NCBI GenBank assembly: GCA_963718355.1
Contig: CAVQZA010000014.1
Coordinates: 1-64,000, forward strand
Source of the DNA: CAVQZA01 sp963718355
GTDB taxonomy: Bacteria > Actinomycetota > Thermoleophilia > Gaiellales > Gaiellaceae
Reading direction: 5' to 3'
DNA: 64,000 nucleotides
A program made the position numbers and the translations under genes. Under the pieces are notes generated by a model. It saw only the letters and a list, made by a program, of their open reading frames with translations, did no database searches and was not told the DNA's origin. Each line of letters starts with the position of its first letter. The stretch's first letter is position 1. Shown in pieces: positions 8,162 through 16,072 of this stretch.

Positions 8162-8905
8162 GTGGAGCTCGGCCTCAAGGGACGCGTCGCGGTCGTCTGC
8201 GGCGCCTCGTCCGGGCTCGGGCTCGCCTGCGCGGAGTCGCTCGCGGCCGACGGCGCGCACGTGGCGATGGTGGCGAGAAGCCGCGACCGGCTCGTGCTCG
8301 AGGCGGAGCGCGTCGGCGGCCTTCCCGTCGTCGCGGATCTCACCGTGGCCGAGGCTCGCGAGCGAATCGTCACCGAGACGATCGAGCGCTTCGGCCAGAT
8401 CGACATCCTCGTCAACAACGGGCCGAGCACGCCGCCCGGCTCGGCCACGGAGCTCACCGCCGACTCGCTCCGCGCCGCCGTCGAGGCGTTCCTGATCTCG
8501 ACGGTCGACCTCACCAACCACTGCCTGCCGTGGCTCGAGCGCAGCGAGGCCGGCCGCATCATCAACCTCGAGTCGATCTCCGTCTCCGAGCCGATCCCGT
8601 GGCTCGCGACCTCGAACGCCGTTCGCCCCGGGGTGATCGGCTGGGCGAAGACCCTCGCCGACGAGCTCGGCCCGAAGGGGATCACCGTCAACTCGATTGC
8701 GACCGGCGGGATCCTCACCGAGCTGACCCGCTCACGCCTCGCGGGACGCGATCTGCCGACCGAATGGCCCGACATTCCGCTACGCCGCCTCGGCCGTCCC
8801 GAGGAGATCGGCGACGTCGTCTGCTTCCTCGCCTCGGATCGCGCGAGCTACGTGACCGGCGCCGTAGTGCGGGTAGACGGCGGCCGTACGCGCGGCCTTC
8901 TCTAA
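8162..8905 (+). CDS. Atypical short-chain dehydrogenase/reductase lacking the YxxxK pair
   Basis: The 247-residue protein has an SDR fold: CGASSGLGLA cofactor loop, NNGP in place of NNAG, NLESIS around the usual catalytic serine and a typical C-terminus (YVTGAVVRVDGG). The normal catalytic Tyr-x-x-x-Lys is replaced: aligned on the following GVIGWAKTLA, the segment reads SNAVRP, so Tyr becomes Ser and Lys becomes Arg. A known subgroup of beta-ketoacyl-ACP-reductase-like SDRs has an imperfect tetrad like this, and its members often have unknown activity. The GTG start lies 2 bases after the mdh stop, so it is probably in the same operon. Confidence 0.82.
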   Translation: MELGLKGRVAVVCGASSGLGLACAESLAADGAHVAMVARSRDRLVLEAERVGGLPVVADLTVAEARERIVTETIERFGQIDILVNNGPSTPPGSATELTADSLRAAVEAFLISTVDLTNHCLPWLERSEAGRIINLESISVSEPIPWLATSNAVRPGVIGWAKTLADELGPKGITVNSIATGGILTELTRSRLAGRDLPTEWPDIPLRRLGRPEEIGDVVCFLASDRASYVTGAVVRVDGGRTRGLL

Positions 8906-8908
8906 GCT
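8903..8908 (+). promoter_or_regulatory. Leaderless-type -10 box (TAAGCT) of the PDZ-Lon gene
   Basis: TAAGCT overlaps the stop codon of the SDR gene and ends 6 bases before the GTG at 8915. Confidence 0.4.
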
Positions 8909-8914
8909 TCCATA

Positions 8915-9931
8915 GTGAGACACCTCCGCCGCCCGGCTCAAGTTGCGGCCGCCCTCCTCTTCGTCCTCTTCATCGCCGCGGCGGTCATGTGGTTCGCGCC
9001 CTCGGGGAGCTACATCTTCCTGCCCGACCGCGCGCATCCCGTCTCTCCGCTCGTGGCGGTCCAGGGCGCGACGCGGACCTCTGCCGACGGCGGGATCTAC
9101 TTCGTCGACATCTTCGTGCGCAAGGCGACCCTTGCCGAGAAGCTTTTCCCGTGGCTGCGCGAAGGCGCCGAGATCGTCCCCGCCTCCGCCCTGGTCTCGC
9201 CCGGCACCTCGGACGCCGCGCGCGCGCAGCAGGATCAGCGTGAGATGACGCGGTCACAGCAGATCGCGGCGGCTCTCGCGCTCAGGGCGGCCGGCTACAA
9301 GGTCTATGCGAAGCCGACCGGGGCGGTCGTCGAGGACGTGAGCCCGAACGTGCCCGCCGCCGGTCTCGTGCAGCCGACGGACGTCGTCGTCTCCGTGAAC
9401 GGCAAGCCGGTGCGCGAGACGGGCGACCTGCGCCGGCTCCTGCATGCGCACAAGCCCGGCAGCACCGTCGCGCTGGGGCTCCAGCGTGGCGCACAGAGCA
9501 AGACGGTGAACGTCCGGCTCGTGGCCGACCCCCAGGACCCGTCGCGAAGCATGATCGGGATCATCGTCAGCCAGGCCGCCGATATCCGGCTGCCGCGCAA
9601 GGTGACGATCGACGCGAACGGCGTCGGCGGCCCGTCGGCCGGCCTCGCGTTCGCGCTCGACGTCCTCGAGAAACTCGGCCACAACGTCGACCACGGATGC
9701 CGGGTCGCGGCGACCGGCGAGGTGGATCTCGCGGGCGAGGTCCTGCCGATCGGCGGTGTCAAGCAGAAGGTGATCGGCGTCCGGCGCACCGGGATCAAGC
9801 TCTTCCTCGTCCCGGCTGGGGATAACGCCCGGGAGGCCAAGCGCTACGCGGGTGGCGTGCGCGTGATCCCTGTCAGCAGTTTTCAACAGGCGTTGCATGC
9901 GCTGGCAACACTGCCTGCGAAGTGCGCGTGA
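8915..9931 (+). CDS. Membrane-anchored PDZ and Lon-type (S16) serine protease, YlbL-like
   Basis: The 338-residue protein has one N-terminal membrane segment (about residues 8 to 30), so the rest is outside the membrane. It has a PDZ domain in the middle (VVEDVSPNVPAAGLVQPTDVVVSVNG) and a C-terminal Lon protease domain. The Lon Ser-Lys dyad is visible: Ser in GVGGPSAGLAFALD and Lys in IGGVKQKVIGV. This is the architecture of the YlbL/SdrC family, whose members clear membrane or secreted proteins and affect checkpoint control in Bacillus. Substrates here are unknown. It ends just before a sigma-A-type promoter. Confidence 0.88.
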   Translation: MRHLRRPAQVAAALLFVLFIAAAVMWFAPSGSYIFLPDRAHPVSPLVAVQGATRTSADGGIYFVDIFVRKATLAEKLFPWLREGAEIVPASALVSPGTSDAARAQQDQREMTRSQQIAAALALRAAGYKVYAKPTGAVVEDVSPNVPAAGLVQPTDVVVSVNGKPVRETGDLRRLLHAHKPGSTVALGLQRGAQSKTVNVRLVADPQDPSRSMIGIIVSQAADIRLPRKVTIDANGVGGPSAGLAFALDVLEKLGHNVDHGCRVAATGEVDLAGEVLPIGGVKQKVIGVRRTGIKLFLVPAGDNAREAKRYAGGVRVIPVSSFQQALHALATLPAKCA

Positions 9932-9981
9932 CCCGGAAATAAAACTCCCGCAAAATGCACGGTTTGTCCGGTCGGTTGCCT

Positions 9982-10009
9982 TTGCATCCCGACCGGCTCT
10001 CCGTATGAT
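9982..10009 (+). promoter_or_regulatory. Sigma-A-type promoter upstream of the 63-residue Cys-rich protein
   Basis: TTGCAT at 9982 to 9987 and TATGAT at 10004 to 10009 are separated by 16 bases. The expected transcript start is about 10016, giving a leader of roughly 40 bases before the ribosome-binding site AAGGGGAGC and the ATG at 10057. Confidence 0.6.
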
Positions 10010-10056
10010 CTGGACAGGTCTGGCGGGGGTCGAATTGCGGCAGAGCAAAGGGGAGC

Positions 10057-10248
10057 ATGAGCAAAAGAGTTGATTTGAGCTGCAAAGATTGCTATTTCCG
10101 CTGCGCGGGACTCTGCGCGCTGCCCGGAGACGCTCCTTGCCCCACCTTCCGTGCGAACAGCATGGGCTCGCTCGTTCCGCCGCGTCAGCCGCGCCTCATT
10201 CCGCGGCCGCTCGGGACGCTCGCGCCGCCGCAGCCTGCCGCCGCCTAG
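10057..10248 (+). CDS. Small Cys-rich protein of unknown function
   Basis: The 63-residue protein has a cysteine-dense N-terminal half (LSCKDCYFRCAGLCAL followed by PCP, six Cys in total) and a proline-rich tail (PRQPRLIPRPLGTLAPPQP). The cysteines could bind zinc or an iron-sulfur cluster; no named family is recognised. Expression support is good: a TTGCAT-16-TATGAT promoter and a strong ribosome-binding site (AAGGGGAGC) lie upstream, which is unusual here because many neighbours look leaderless. Its stop shares a CTAG with the converging aminotransferase gene. Confidence 0.65.
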   Translation: MSKRVDLSCKDCYFRCAGLCALPGDAPCPTFRANSMGSLVPPRQPRLIPRPLGTLAPPQPAAA

Positions 10249-11321
10249 AGCAGCGATGCGAGGGTCGCGATGCCCTCGCCGATCTCTTCGAGCGACGCGA
10301 AGCTGTAGGCCAGTCGCGCCGAGCTCTCGCCGCCGGCGCCCGGGTAGAAGTCGGCGCCCTTGACGAAGGTGACACCCGCCGCGGTCGAGCGCCGGAGTAG
10401 GTCCTCCGCGTCGGTGCCCTCGGGGAGATCGAGCCAGAGGAAGTAGCCGCCCTCGGGCCGGCTCCAACTCGCCTCGGCCGGAAAGTTGCGCTCGAGCGCC
10501 GCGAGCATCGCGTCACGGCGTGCGCCGAGCAGGCCGCACACGCGCGCGAGGTTCGGCTCGAAGCTGCCGCGGCGGATGAACTCGTAGACCGCGGCCTCGC
10601 TGATGAACGGCGGCGAGATGTAGGTCGAGACGGCGACCGCCTCGAGCTCCTTCGCGAGCGCGGCGGGGAGCACGAAGTAGCCGACGCGGACGCCGGGCGC
10701 GACGGTCTTCGAGAACGACGACGAGTACGCGACGTTCGTGCCGCCCTCGAGCTCGAACAGGCTCGGCGGCGCCTCGCCCTCGAAGCGGACGAGCCCGTAC
10801 GGGTCGTCCTCGAGCACGAGCAGCTCGTGCCGGGCGACGAGCTCGGCGATGCGGTGGCGACGCTCGGTCGAGAGCGTGCGGCCGCTGGGATTCTGGAAGG
10901 TCGGGATCGTGTAGAGCAGCGCGGGCTTCTCGCCGCTCGCCAGGGCGCGCTCGAGCCCGTCGGGATCGAGGCCCTCGTCGTCCATCGGCAGCGGCTCGAT
11001 CTCGGCGCCGAGGCGGGCGAGGATCAGGAGCGGCCGGTCGTAGGTCGGGCCCTCGACGAGCACCCGTGCTCCGCCGCCGCCGACGAGGTGCTGGGCAAGG
11101 AAGACGAAGCCCTGGAGCGAGCCGCTCGTGAGCAGCACGCGGCCCGGCTCGACGCCGTGGCGCTCCGCGATCCACTCGCGCAGCGGCCCGTAGCCGCCGC
11201 CGGCGCCGTACGACAGGATCGCGACGCCGTCCTGCTCGATCGCGCTCTTCGCGCAGTCGGCGAGCTCCTGCACGGGCAGGCACTCGGGCGCGGGCGCGCC
11301 CCGGGCGAAGGCGATCATCAC
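10245..11321 (-). CDS. PLP-dependent class I/II aminotransferase (2-aminoadipate/MocR-type fold)
   Basis: The 358-residue protein belongs to fold-type I aminotransferases. It has LSYGAGGGYGPLREWIAERHG near the N-terminus, LTSGSLQGF, the PTFQNPSGRTLS motif typical of the 2-aminoadipate/valine-pyruvate group and of MocR effector domains, LEDDPYGLVRFEG, and the PLP lysine in SSSFSKTVAPGVRVGY. There is no N-terminal GntR DNA-binding domain, so it is a free enzyme. The exact amino-acid substrate is not evident. The GTG start at 11321 has a -10-like TAGACT ending 6 bases upstream, inside the end of the cupin gene. Confidence 0.86.
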   Translation of the reverse strand: MMIAFARGAPAPECLPVQELADCAKSAIEQDGVAILSYGAGGGYGPLREWIAERHGVEPGRVLLTSGSLQGFVFLAQHLVGGGGARVLVEGPTYDRPLLILARLGAEIEPLPMDDEGLDPDGLERALASGEKPALLYTIPTFQNPSGRTLSTERRHRIAELVARHELLVLEDDPYGLVRFEGEAPPSLFELEGGTNVAYSSSFSKTVAPGVRVGYFVLPAALAKELEAVAVSTYISPPFISEAAVYEFIRRGSFEPNLARVCGLLGARRDAMLAALERNFPAEASWSRPEGGYFLWLDLPEGTDAEDLLRRSTAAGVTFVKGADFYPGAGGESSARLAYSFASLEEIGEGIATLASLL

Positions 11322-11327
11322 GGCCTC

Positions 11328-11333
11328 AGTCTA
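11328..11333 (-). promoter_or_regulatory. Leaderless-type -10 box (TAGACT) of the aminotransferase
   Basis: On the minus strand TAGACT ends 6 bases before the GTG at 11321. It overlaps the TAG stop codon of the upstream cupin gene. Confidence 0.4.
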
Positions 11334-11678
11334 CGGGGCGAAATAGGTGTCCTCGTGGGAGTACGGGGGCGCGCAGCAGCAGAGGAAGCGGAGCGCCTCG
11401 CCGGTGACTCGGATCTGGTGCCAGGCGCCCGGAGGGATCAGGATCGCGTCGCCGGGACCGACCGCGGCGACCTCGCCGTCGATCTCCATCTCGCCCGCGC
11501 CCTCTTCGATGTAGTACAGCTCCTCGGAGACGCGGTGGTAGTGGCGCTCGGTCTCCTGACCGGGCTCGAGGGTCGCCTCGGCGAGACTCTGGTTCGGCGT
11601 GTGGAGGAACTCGCGGATGGTCGAGCCGTCGGCCGTCGTGAACGGCGGGCAGTCGCGGTCGCGGTTCGCGATCTTCAT
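11331..11678 (-). CDS. Small single-domain cupin
   Basis: The 115-residue protein is one cupin barrel. The metal-binding motif 1 is HYHRVSEELYYIEEGAGEMEIDG, and motif 2 is PPGAWHQIRVTGE. It probably binds a divalent metal. A mannose-6-phosphate isomerase-like or dioxygenase-like role is possible but not shown. A CCC triplet near the C-terminus (FLCCCAPP) is unusual. The gene starts inside the end of the PEP mutase-family gene (4-base overlap) and is co-transcribed with it. Confidence 0.8.
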   Translation of the reverse strand: MKIANRDRDCPPFTTADGSTIREFLHTPNQSLAEATLEPGQETERHYHRVSEELYYIEEGAGEMEIDGEVAAVGPGDAILIPPGAWHQIRVTGEALRFLCCCAPPYSHEDTYFAP

Positions 11679-12442
11679 CCGAACGCGGCCCGGAGCGCGT
11701 CGTTCGAAACGCCGTGCGTCGAGTAGGTCGAGGTGCCGTGGTCGAGCAGCTCGCGCGCGCCCGCGACGAGCGCGCCGTACGCGGCGCGGGCGAGCGGGCT
11801 GCCGATCGAGACGCGGCGTACGCCGAGGGCGGCGAGCTCGGGGATCGACGGGGCGCCCGGCAACGCGATCACGTTGACCGGGATTCCGGCCTCGCGGACG
11901 ACGGTCGCGATCTGTTCGCGGTCGGTGAGGCCCGGCGCGTAGACGACGTCTGCTCCTGCGTCGCGATACGCGAGCAGCCGCGCCAGCGTGTCGTCGAAGT
12001 CGTCGATCCCGTGAAGGTGGTTCTCGGCGCGGGCGGTGACGACGAGCGGGCTCGCCGCGGCGATGGCGACGCGCTCGACGGCGACCTCGACCGGGTCGAT
12101 CTCGCCCGTCACGGGGTTCCAGTCCTCGACCGAGAACCCCGCCGCGCCCGCCACAGCCAGCAGCCGCGCCGTCTCCGCGACGCCGCCCGGCTCATCGGGG
12201 AAGCAGCGCTCGCTGTCGACGTTGAGCGGCAGGTCGGTCGCCGCGGCGATCGACGCCACATGCGCGACGAGCTCGTCTCGCGTCACCTGCGAATCCATCT
12301 TCCCGAGCGACCACGCGAACCCCGCGCTGGTCGTCGCCAGCGCCTCGAAGCCCATCGACGCGAGCAGCTTCGCCGAGCCGACGTCCCACGGGTTCGGCAT
12401 CACGAACAGCTGCTCGCGCTCGTGCAGCTCCCTGAACGTCAC
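11675..12442 (-). CDS. Isocitrate lyase/phosphoenolpyruvate mutase family protein
   Basis: The 255-residue protein has the TIM-barrel fold of the ICL/PEPM superfamily. Recognisable parts are MPNPWDVGSAKLL, TTSAGFAWSLG, the metal-site strand LPLNVDSERCFPD, GFSVEDWNP and VVTARAENHL. It lacks the KKCGH signature of true isocitrate lyases. Likely reactions are C-C or P-C bond cleavage on a small 2-oxo acid, for example 2-methylisocitrate-lyase-like or oxaloacetate-decarboxylase-like activity. The ATG overlaps the sucD stop as ATGA, so it is attached to the succinyl-CoA ligase operon. Confidence 0.83.
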   Translation of the reverse strand: MTFRELHEREQLFVMPNPWDVGSAKLLASMGFEALATTSAGFAWSLGKMDSQVTRDELVAHVASIAAATDLPLNVDSERCFPDEPGGVAETARLLAVAGAAGFSVEDWNPVTGEIDPVEVAVERVAIAAASPLVVTARAENHLHGIDDFDDTLARLLAYRDAGADVVYAPGLTDREQIATVVREAGIPVNVIALPGAPSIPELAALGVRRVSIGSPLARAAYGALVAGARELLDHGTSTYSTHGVSNDALRAAFG

Positions 12443-13305
12443 TTCCGGTCGGCCACCATCTGCGCGACCTCGGTCGGCGTCGTCCCGACCTCCACCCCGC
12501 AGGCCTCGAGCGCCTCTTTCTTCGCCTGGGCCGTTCCGGACGAGCCCGAGATGATCGCGCCCGCGTGGCCCATGGTCTTGCCGGGCGGAGCCGAGAAGCC
12601 GGCGATGTAGGCGAGCACCGGCTTGCTCATCGACTCCTGGATGTAGCGCGCCGCCTTCTCCTCCTCGTCGCCGCCGATCTCACCGACCATCACCACGAGC
12701 TCTGTCTCGGGATCCGCCTCGAAGCGCTCGAGGATGTCGACGAAGGAGGAGCCGACGACCGGGTCGCCGCCGATCCCGACGATCGTCGAGTTGCCGAGCC
12801 CGAGCTGGGTCAGCTCGTGGCCGATCTGGTAGGTCAGCGTGCCCGAGCGCGAGACGAGCCCGACGCCGCCCTCGCGGAAGATCTCGGCCGGGATGATGCC
12901 GACGTTGGCCTTCCCCGGCGAGAGCGCACCCGGGCAGTTCGGGCCGATCATTGTGATCCCCTTGGGCCGGATGTAGGTGTAGACGCGCAGCATCTCGTGC
13001 GCCGGCAGGCCTTCTGCGATGCAGACGACCGTGGCGATTCCGGCGTCGACGCCCTCGTAGATCGCGTCGGCGGCGAACCGCGCGGGGACGAAGATCATCG
13101 ACGTGTTCGCGCCGGTCTCGGCGACGGCCTCGGCCACAGTGTTGAAGATCGGGATCCCCTCGACGTCCTGGCCGCCCTTGCCCGGGGTTACGCCGGCGAC
13201 GACCTGCGTGCCGTAGTCGCGGTTGCGAACGCCGTGGAAGCGGCCCTCCGAGCCGGTCAGGCCCTGGACGACGAGCTTCGTGTCCTTGTCGACGATGATC
13301 GCCAT
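12439..13305 (-). CDS. sucD: Succinate-CoA ligase alpha subunit
   Basis: The 288-residue subunit carries the CoA-binding domain (KLVVQGLTGSEGRFH, VAGVTPGKGG) and the phosphohistidine region (GHAGAIISGSSGTAQAKK, with the active histidine in MGHAG). With SucC it interconverts succinyl-CoA and succinate with NDP phosphorylation in the TCA cycle. The start ATG overlaps the stop of the preceding methyltransferase by one base (TGATG). The gene is thus separated from sucC by that methyltransferase, an unusual order. Confidence 0.95.
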   Translation of the reverse strand: MAIIVDKDTKLVVQGLTGSEGRFHGVRNRDYGTQVVAGVTPGKGGQDVEGIPIFNTVAEAVAETGANTSMIFVPARFAADAIYEGVDAGIATVVCIAEGLPAHEMLRVYTYIRPKGITMIGPNCPGALSPGKANVGIIPAEIFREGGVGLVSRSGTLTYQIGHELTQLGLGNSTIVGIGGDPVVGSSFVDILERFEADPETELVVMVGEIGGDEEEKAARYIQESMSKPVLAYIAGFSAPPGKTMGHAGAIISGSSGTAQAKKEALEACGVEVGTTPTEVAQMVADRK

Positions 13306-13946
13306 CAGCGCGGCACGCCTTTCAGCGCGATCCGGTCGAGTCGCATCATCCCGTTGTCGACGCGGCCGCCGAGCAGCGCCGTCGCGCGAACCGCGTCCTC
13401 TCCCTCGCAGCCGCAGCGGTCGAGCCAGGCCTGGAGCTCGAACTCCTTGTCGAAGAACTCGACCTCCTCGACCTCGAGCCCGGCCGCGTCGAAGAAGCCG
13501 CGCCATTCGGCCTCGTCGTAGTTGCGGACGTGACTCGGGTCGCGAATCGCCTCGGCCTCCTCGACGGCCTCGCCCATGAAGGTCGTATCGACGACGATCA
13601 CGCGCTTGGCGGCGACCCGCGCCATCTCCCGCACCGCGAGACCGATGTCCTCGAAGTGGTGCGCGGCGACGCGGCAGGCGACGACGTCGAAGCTGCCGTC
13701 GTCGAAGGGCAGGTGCTCGGCGCGGCAGAGCACATCCGGCTGCATCCCCGGCGCCGGGTCGCACGAGACGACGGTGCAGCCGGCCTCGCGCAGCCGCCGC
13801 GCGACGTGACCGCCGCCGGTCGCGACGTCGAGCGCGGTGACTCCGGGCCCCGCCTCGGCCCACTCGACGAGCCGGTCGAGATCAGGCCCTTCGCGGTGCG
13901 CGTCGCTCGTGCGGTACTGCTCGGCTCTCTCGTCCCAGTGGCTCAC
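13305..13946 (-). CDS. SAM-dependent methyltransferase, UbiE/class I type
   Basis: The 213-residue protein has motif I ALDVATGGGHVARRL, motif II CDPAPGM, a LPFDDGSFDVVACRVAAHHF segment typical of the Methyltransf_11/UbiE family, and a variable C-terminal half. It could methylate a quinone precursor or another small molecule; the substrate is not shown. The GTG start overlaps the sucC stop (GTGA), and its own stop overlaps the sucD start. It is therefore translationally locked between the two subunits of one enzyme. Confidence 0.85.
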   Translation of the reverse strand: MSHWDERAEQYRTSDAHREGPDLDRLVEWAEAGPGVTALDVATGGGHVARRLREAGCTVVSCDPAPGMQPDVLCRAEHLPFDDGSFDVVACRVAAHHFEDIGLAVREMARVAAKRVIVVDTTFMGEAVEEAEAIRDPSHVRNYDEAEWRGFFDAAGLEVEEVEFFDKEFELQAWLDRCGCEGEDAVRATALLGGRVDNGMMRLDRIALKGVPR

Positions 13947-15088
13947 TTCGCCAGCTCCACCGCACGCCGCGCTCCGTCGAGCATCGTCGCCTCGGGATGG
14001 ACGTTCGGCCGCGCGGCCTCCGCGAGCAGCCTCCGCCCCTCCTCCGCGTTCGTCCCGTCGAGCCGGACGACAAGCGGATACGCGCTCATGTCCATCTCGT
14101 CGAGCGCCTGCAGGATCCCGCGCGCCACCTCGTCGCAGCGGGTGATCCCGCCGAAGATGTTGAAGAAGATCGAGCGCACCTGCTCGTCGCGGGTGATCAC
14201 CGAGAGCGCATCGACGACACCCTGCGCATTGCCGCCGCCGCCGAGGTCGCAGAAGTTCGCGGGCCGTCCGCCGACGTGCGCGACGACGTCGACCGTCGAC
14301 ATCGAGAGCCCCGCGCCGTTGCCGAGGATGCCCACGTCGCCGTCGAGCTTCACGTAGGTGACGCCCTTCTCGCGCGCGAAGGTCTCGAGCGGGTCGGCCG
14401 CCGCGGTGTCGCGCATGGCGGCGATGTCGGGATGCTTGTAGAGCGCGTTGTCGTCGACCGTGAACTTGGAGTCGAGCGCCTTCACCTCGCCGTCGGGAGT
14501 GACGATCAGCGGGTTGATCTCGCAGAGCATTGCGTCGCAGCCGACGAAGGCGCTGTAGAGCCGGCCGATGATCTGGAGGATCTGCTTCTGCTCGTCGGGG
14601 TCGTCGATTCCGGCCGCGTAGATCAGGCGCCGCGCCTGGTAGGGGTGAAAGCCCTCGAGCGCGTCGACGTGGAGGCGCGAGAGCGCGTCGGGATCGGTCG
14701 CTGCGACCTCCTCGATGTCGACGCCGCCCTGCTTCGTGAGCATGAACAGCGGCTTCTTCACGCCGCGGTCGAACGCGATCGAGAGGTAGTACTCCTTGGC
14801 GATGTCGGATGCGCGCTCGATCCAGAGCTTGTGGACGACATGGCCGCTGATGTCGAGCCCGAGGATCGCGCGGGCCTTCTCCTCGGCGTCCTTCGCGTTC
14901 TCCGCGAGCTTGACGCCGCCCGCCTTGCCGCGGCCGCCGGTGAGCACCTGCGCCTTGACGACGACCGGCCCGCCGAGACCTTCGGCCGCGAGGCGCGCCT
15001 CGTCGGGAGTCACCGCGAGCCGCCCTTCCGAGACCGGAATCCCGAAGCGCTTGAAGAGCTCCTTGCCCTGATACTCGTAGAGATCCAT
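13943..15088 (-). CDS. sucC: Succinate-CoA ligase (ADP/GDP-forming) beta subunit
   Basis: The 381-residue subunit begins MDLYEYQGKELFKRFGIPV, the usual N-terminus of SucC. It contains the ATP-grasp domain (VVVKAQVLTGGRGKAGGVKLA), the CEINPLIVTPDG metal-site segment and the C-terminal ligase domain (FFNIFGGITRCDEVARGI). It heads an operon sucC, methyltransferase, sucD, PEP-mutase-family gene, cupin. On the minus strand a TAGAGT lies 9 bases before the ATG, close to the divergent ABC gene promoter, which suggests a very short leader. Confidence 0.95.
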   Translation of the reverse strand: MDLYEYQGKELFKRFGIPVSEGRLAVTPDEARLAAEGLGGPVVVKAQVLTGGRGKAGGVKLAENAKDAEEKARAILGLDISGHVVHKLWIERASDIAKEYYLSIAFDRGVKKPLFMLTKQGGVDIEEVAATDPDALSRLHVDALEGFHPYQARRLIYAAGIDDPDEQKQILQIIGRLYSAFVGCDAMLCEINPLIVTPDGEVKALDSKFTVDDNALYKHPDIAAMRDTAAADPLETFAREKGVTYVKLDGDVGILGNGAGLSMSTVDVVAHVGGRPANFCDLGGGGNAQGVVDALSVITRDEQVRSIFFNIFGGITRCDEVARGILQALDEMDMSAYPLVVRLDGTNAEEGRRLLAEAARPNVHPEATMLDGARRAVELAK

Positions 15089-15105
15089 CGGCCAAGGACT
15101 CTAAC

Positions 15106-15111
15106 TAGACT
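15106..15111 (+). promoter_or_regulatory. Leaderless-type -10 box (TAGACT) of the ABC ATPase
   Basis: TAGACT ends 7 bases before the GTG at 15119. It lies in the 30-base divergent space shared with sucC. Confidence 0.5.
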
Positions 15112-15118
15112 CGCCCGC

Positions 15119-16072
15119 GTGGACGCGATCGTCGTCAGCGACCTGCGCAAGCGCTACGGAGAGGTTCAGGCTCTCGACGGCGTCAGCTTCGCGGTGCGCG
15201 AGGGCGAGGTATTCGGGCTGCTCGGGCCGAACGGCGCCGGCAAGTCGACGAGTGTGCGCGTCTGCACGACGTTGACGAAGCCGGACTCGGGCACGGCCGT
15301 GGTCGCTGGCAAGGACGCCGTCCGCGACGCGAACGCCGTACGGCGCGCGATCGGCTACGTGCCGCAGAACTCCGGGCTCGACCCTGACGGGACCGGCCGC
15401 GAGAACCTGATGCTTCAGGGACGGATCCAGCGGCTGCGCGGCGCGGATCTCAAGGCGCGCGTCGAGGAGCTGCTCGCACTCGTCGGGCTCAGTGACGCCG
15501 CCGACCGGCTCGCGCGCGGCTACTCCGGCGGGATGAAGCGGCGCCTCGACATCGCGCTCGGGCTCGTCCACCGGCCGAGCGTGCTCTTCCTCGACGAGCC
15601 GACGACCGGCCTCGATCCCGAGGCGCGCGCACTGATGTGGGACGAGCTCTCGAGGCTCGCTTCGAGTGAATCGCTCACGATCCTGCTCACCACGCACTAC
15701 CTCGAGGAGGCCGACGAGCTCGCCGACCGGATCGCGATCGTGAGCCGCGGCAAGGTCGTCGTCGAGGGCACGCCCGACGAGCTCAAGGCGGGGCTGCGCG
15801 GCGAGGCCGTCTCGGTGCGGCTCGCCGACGAGCACCGCGAGCGCGCCCAGGCGGTGCTCGCCGTCCTCGAGGGCATCCACGAGACGACCGTCGACGGCGA
15901 GCTCCTGCGCATGCGCGTCGACAGCGGCGCCCGTGCGATCCCGTCGATCCTCTCCGTGCTCGAGTCGAGCGGGATCATGGTCGAGTCCGTCTCCTCGCAC
16001 CGGCCCTCGCTCGACGACGTCTACCTCCACTACACGGGCTTCGACTTCGGCGAGGACGACCGGGCGGCATGA
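15119..16072 (+). CDS. ABC-2 type exporter ATP-binding protein, DrrA-like
   Basis: The 317-residue ATPase has Walker A GPNGAGKST, the signature YSGGMKRRLDIALG, Walker B VLFLDEPTTGLDP and the H-loop TTHYLEEADELADRI. The C-terminal 90 residues match the extra domain of daunorubicin-resistance-type (DrrA) ATPases. It energises the permease encoded next, whose ATG overlaps its stop. Likely cargo is a drug, lipid or surface component, but nothing in the context shows which. Confidence 0.92.
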   Translation: MDAIVVSDLRKRYGEVQALDGVSFAVREGEVFGLLGPNGAGKSTSVRVCTTLTKPDSGTAVVAGKDAVRDANAVRRAIGYVPQNSGLDPDGTGRENLMLQGRIQRLRGADLKARVEELLALVGLSDAADRLARGYSGGMKRRLDIALGLVHRPSVLFLDEPTTGLDPEARALMWDELSRLASSESLTILLTTHYLEEADELADRIAIVSRGKVVVEGTPDELKAGLRGEAVSVRLADEHRERAQAVLAVLEGIHETTVDGELLRMRVDSGARAIPSILSVLESSGIMVESVSSHRPSLDDVYLHYTGFDFGEDDRAA

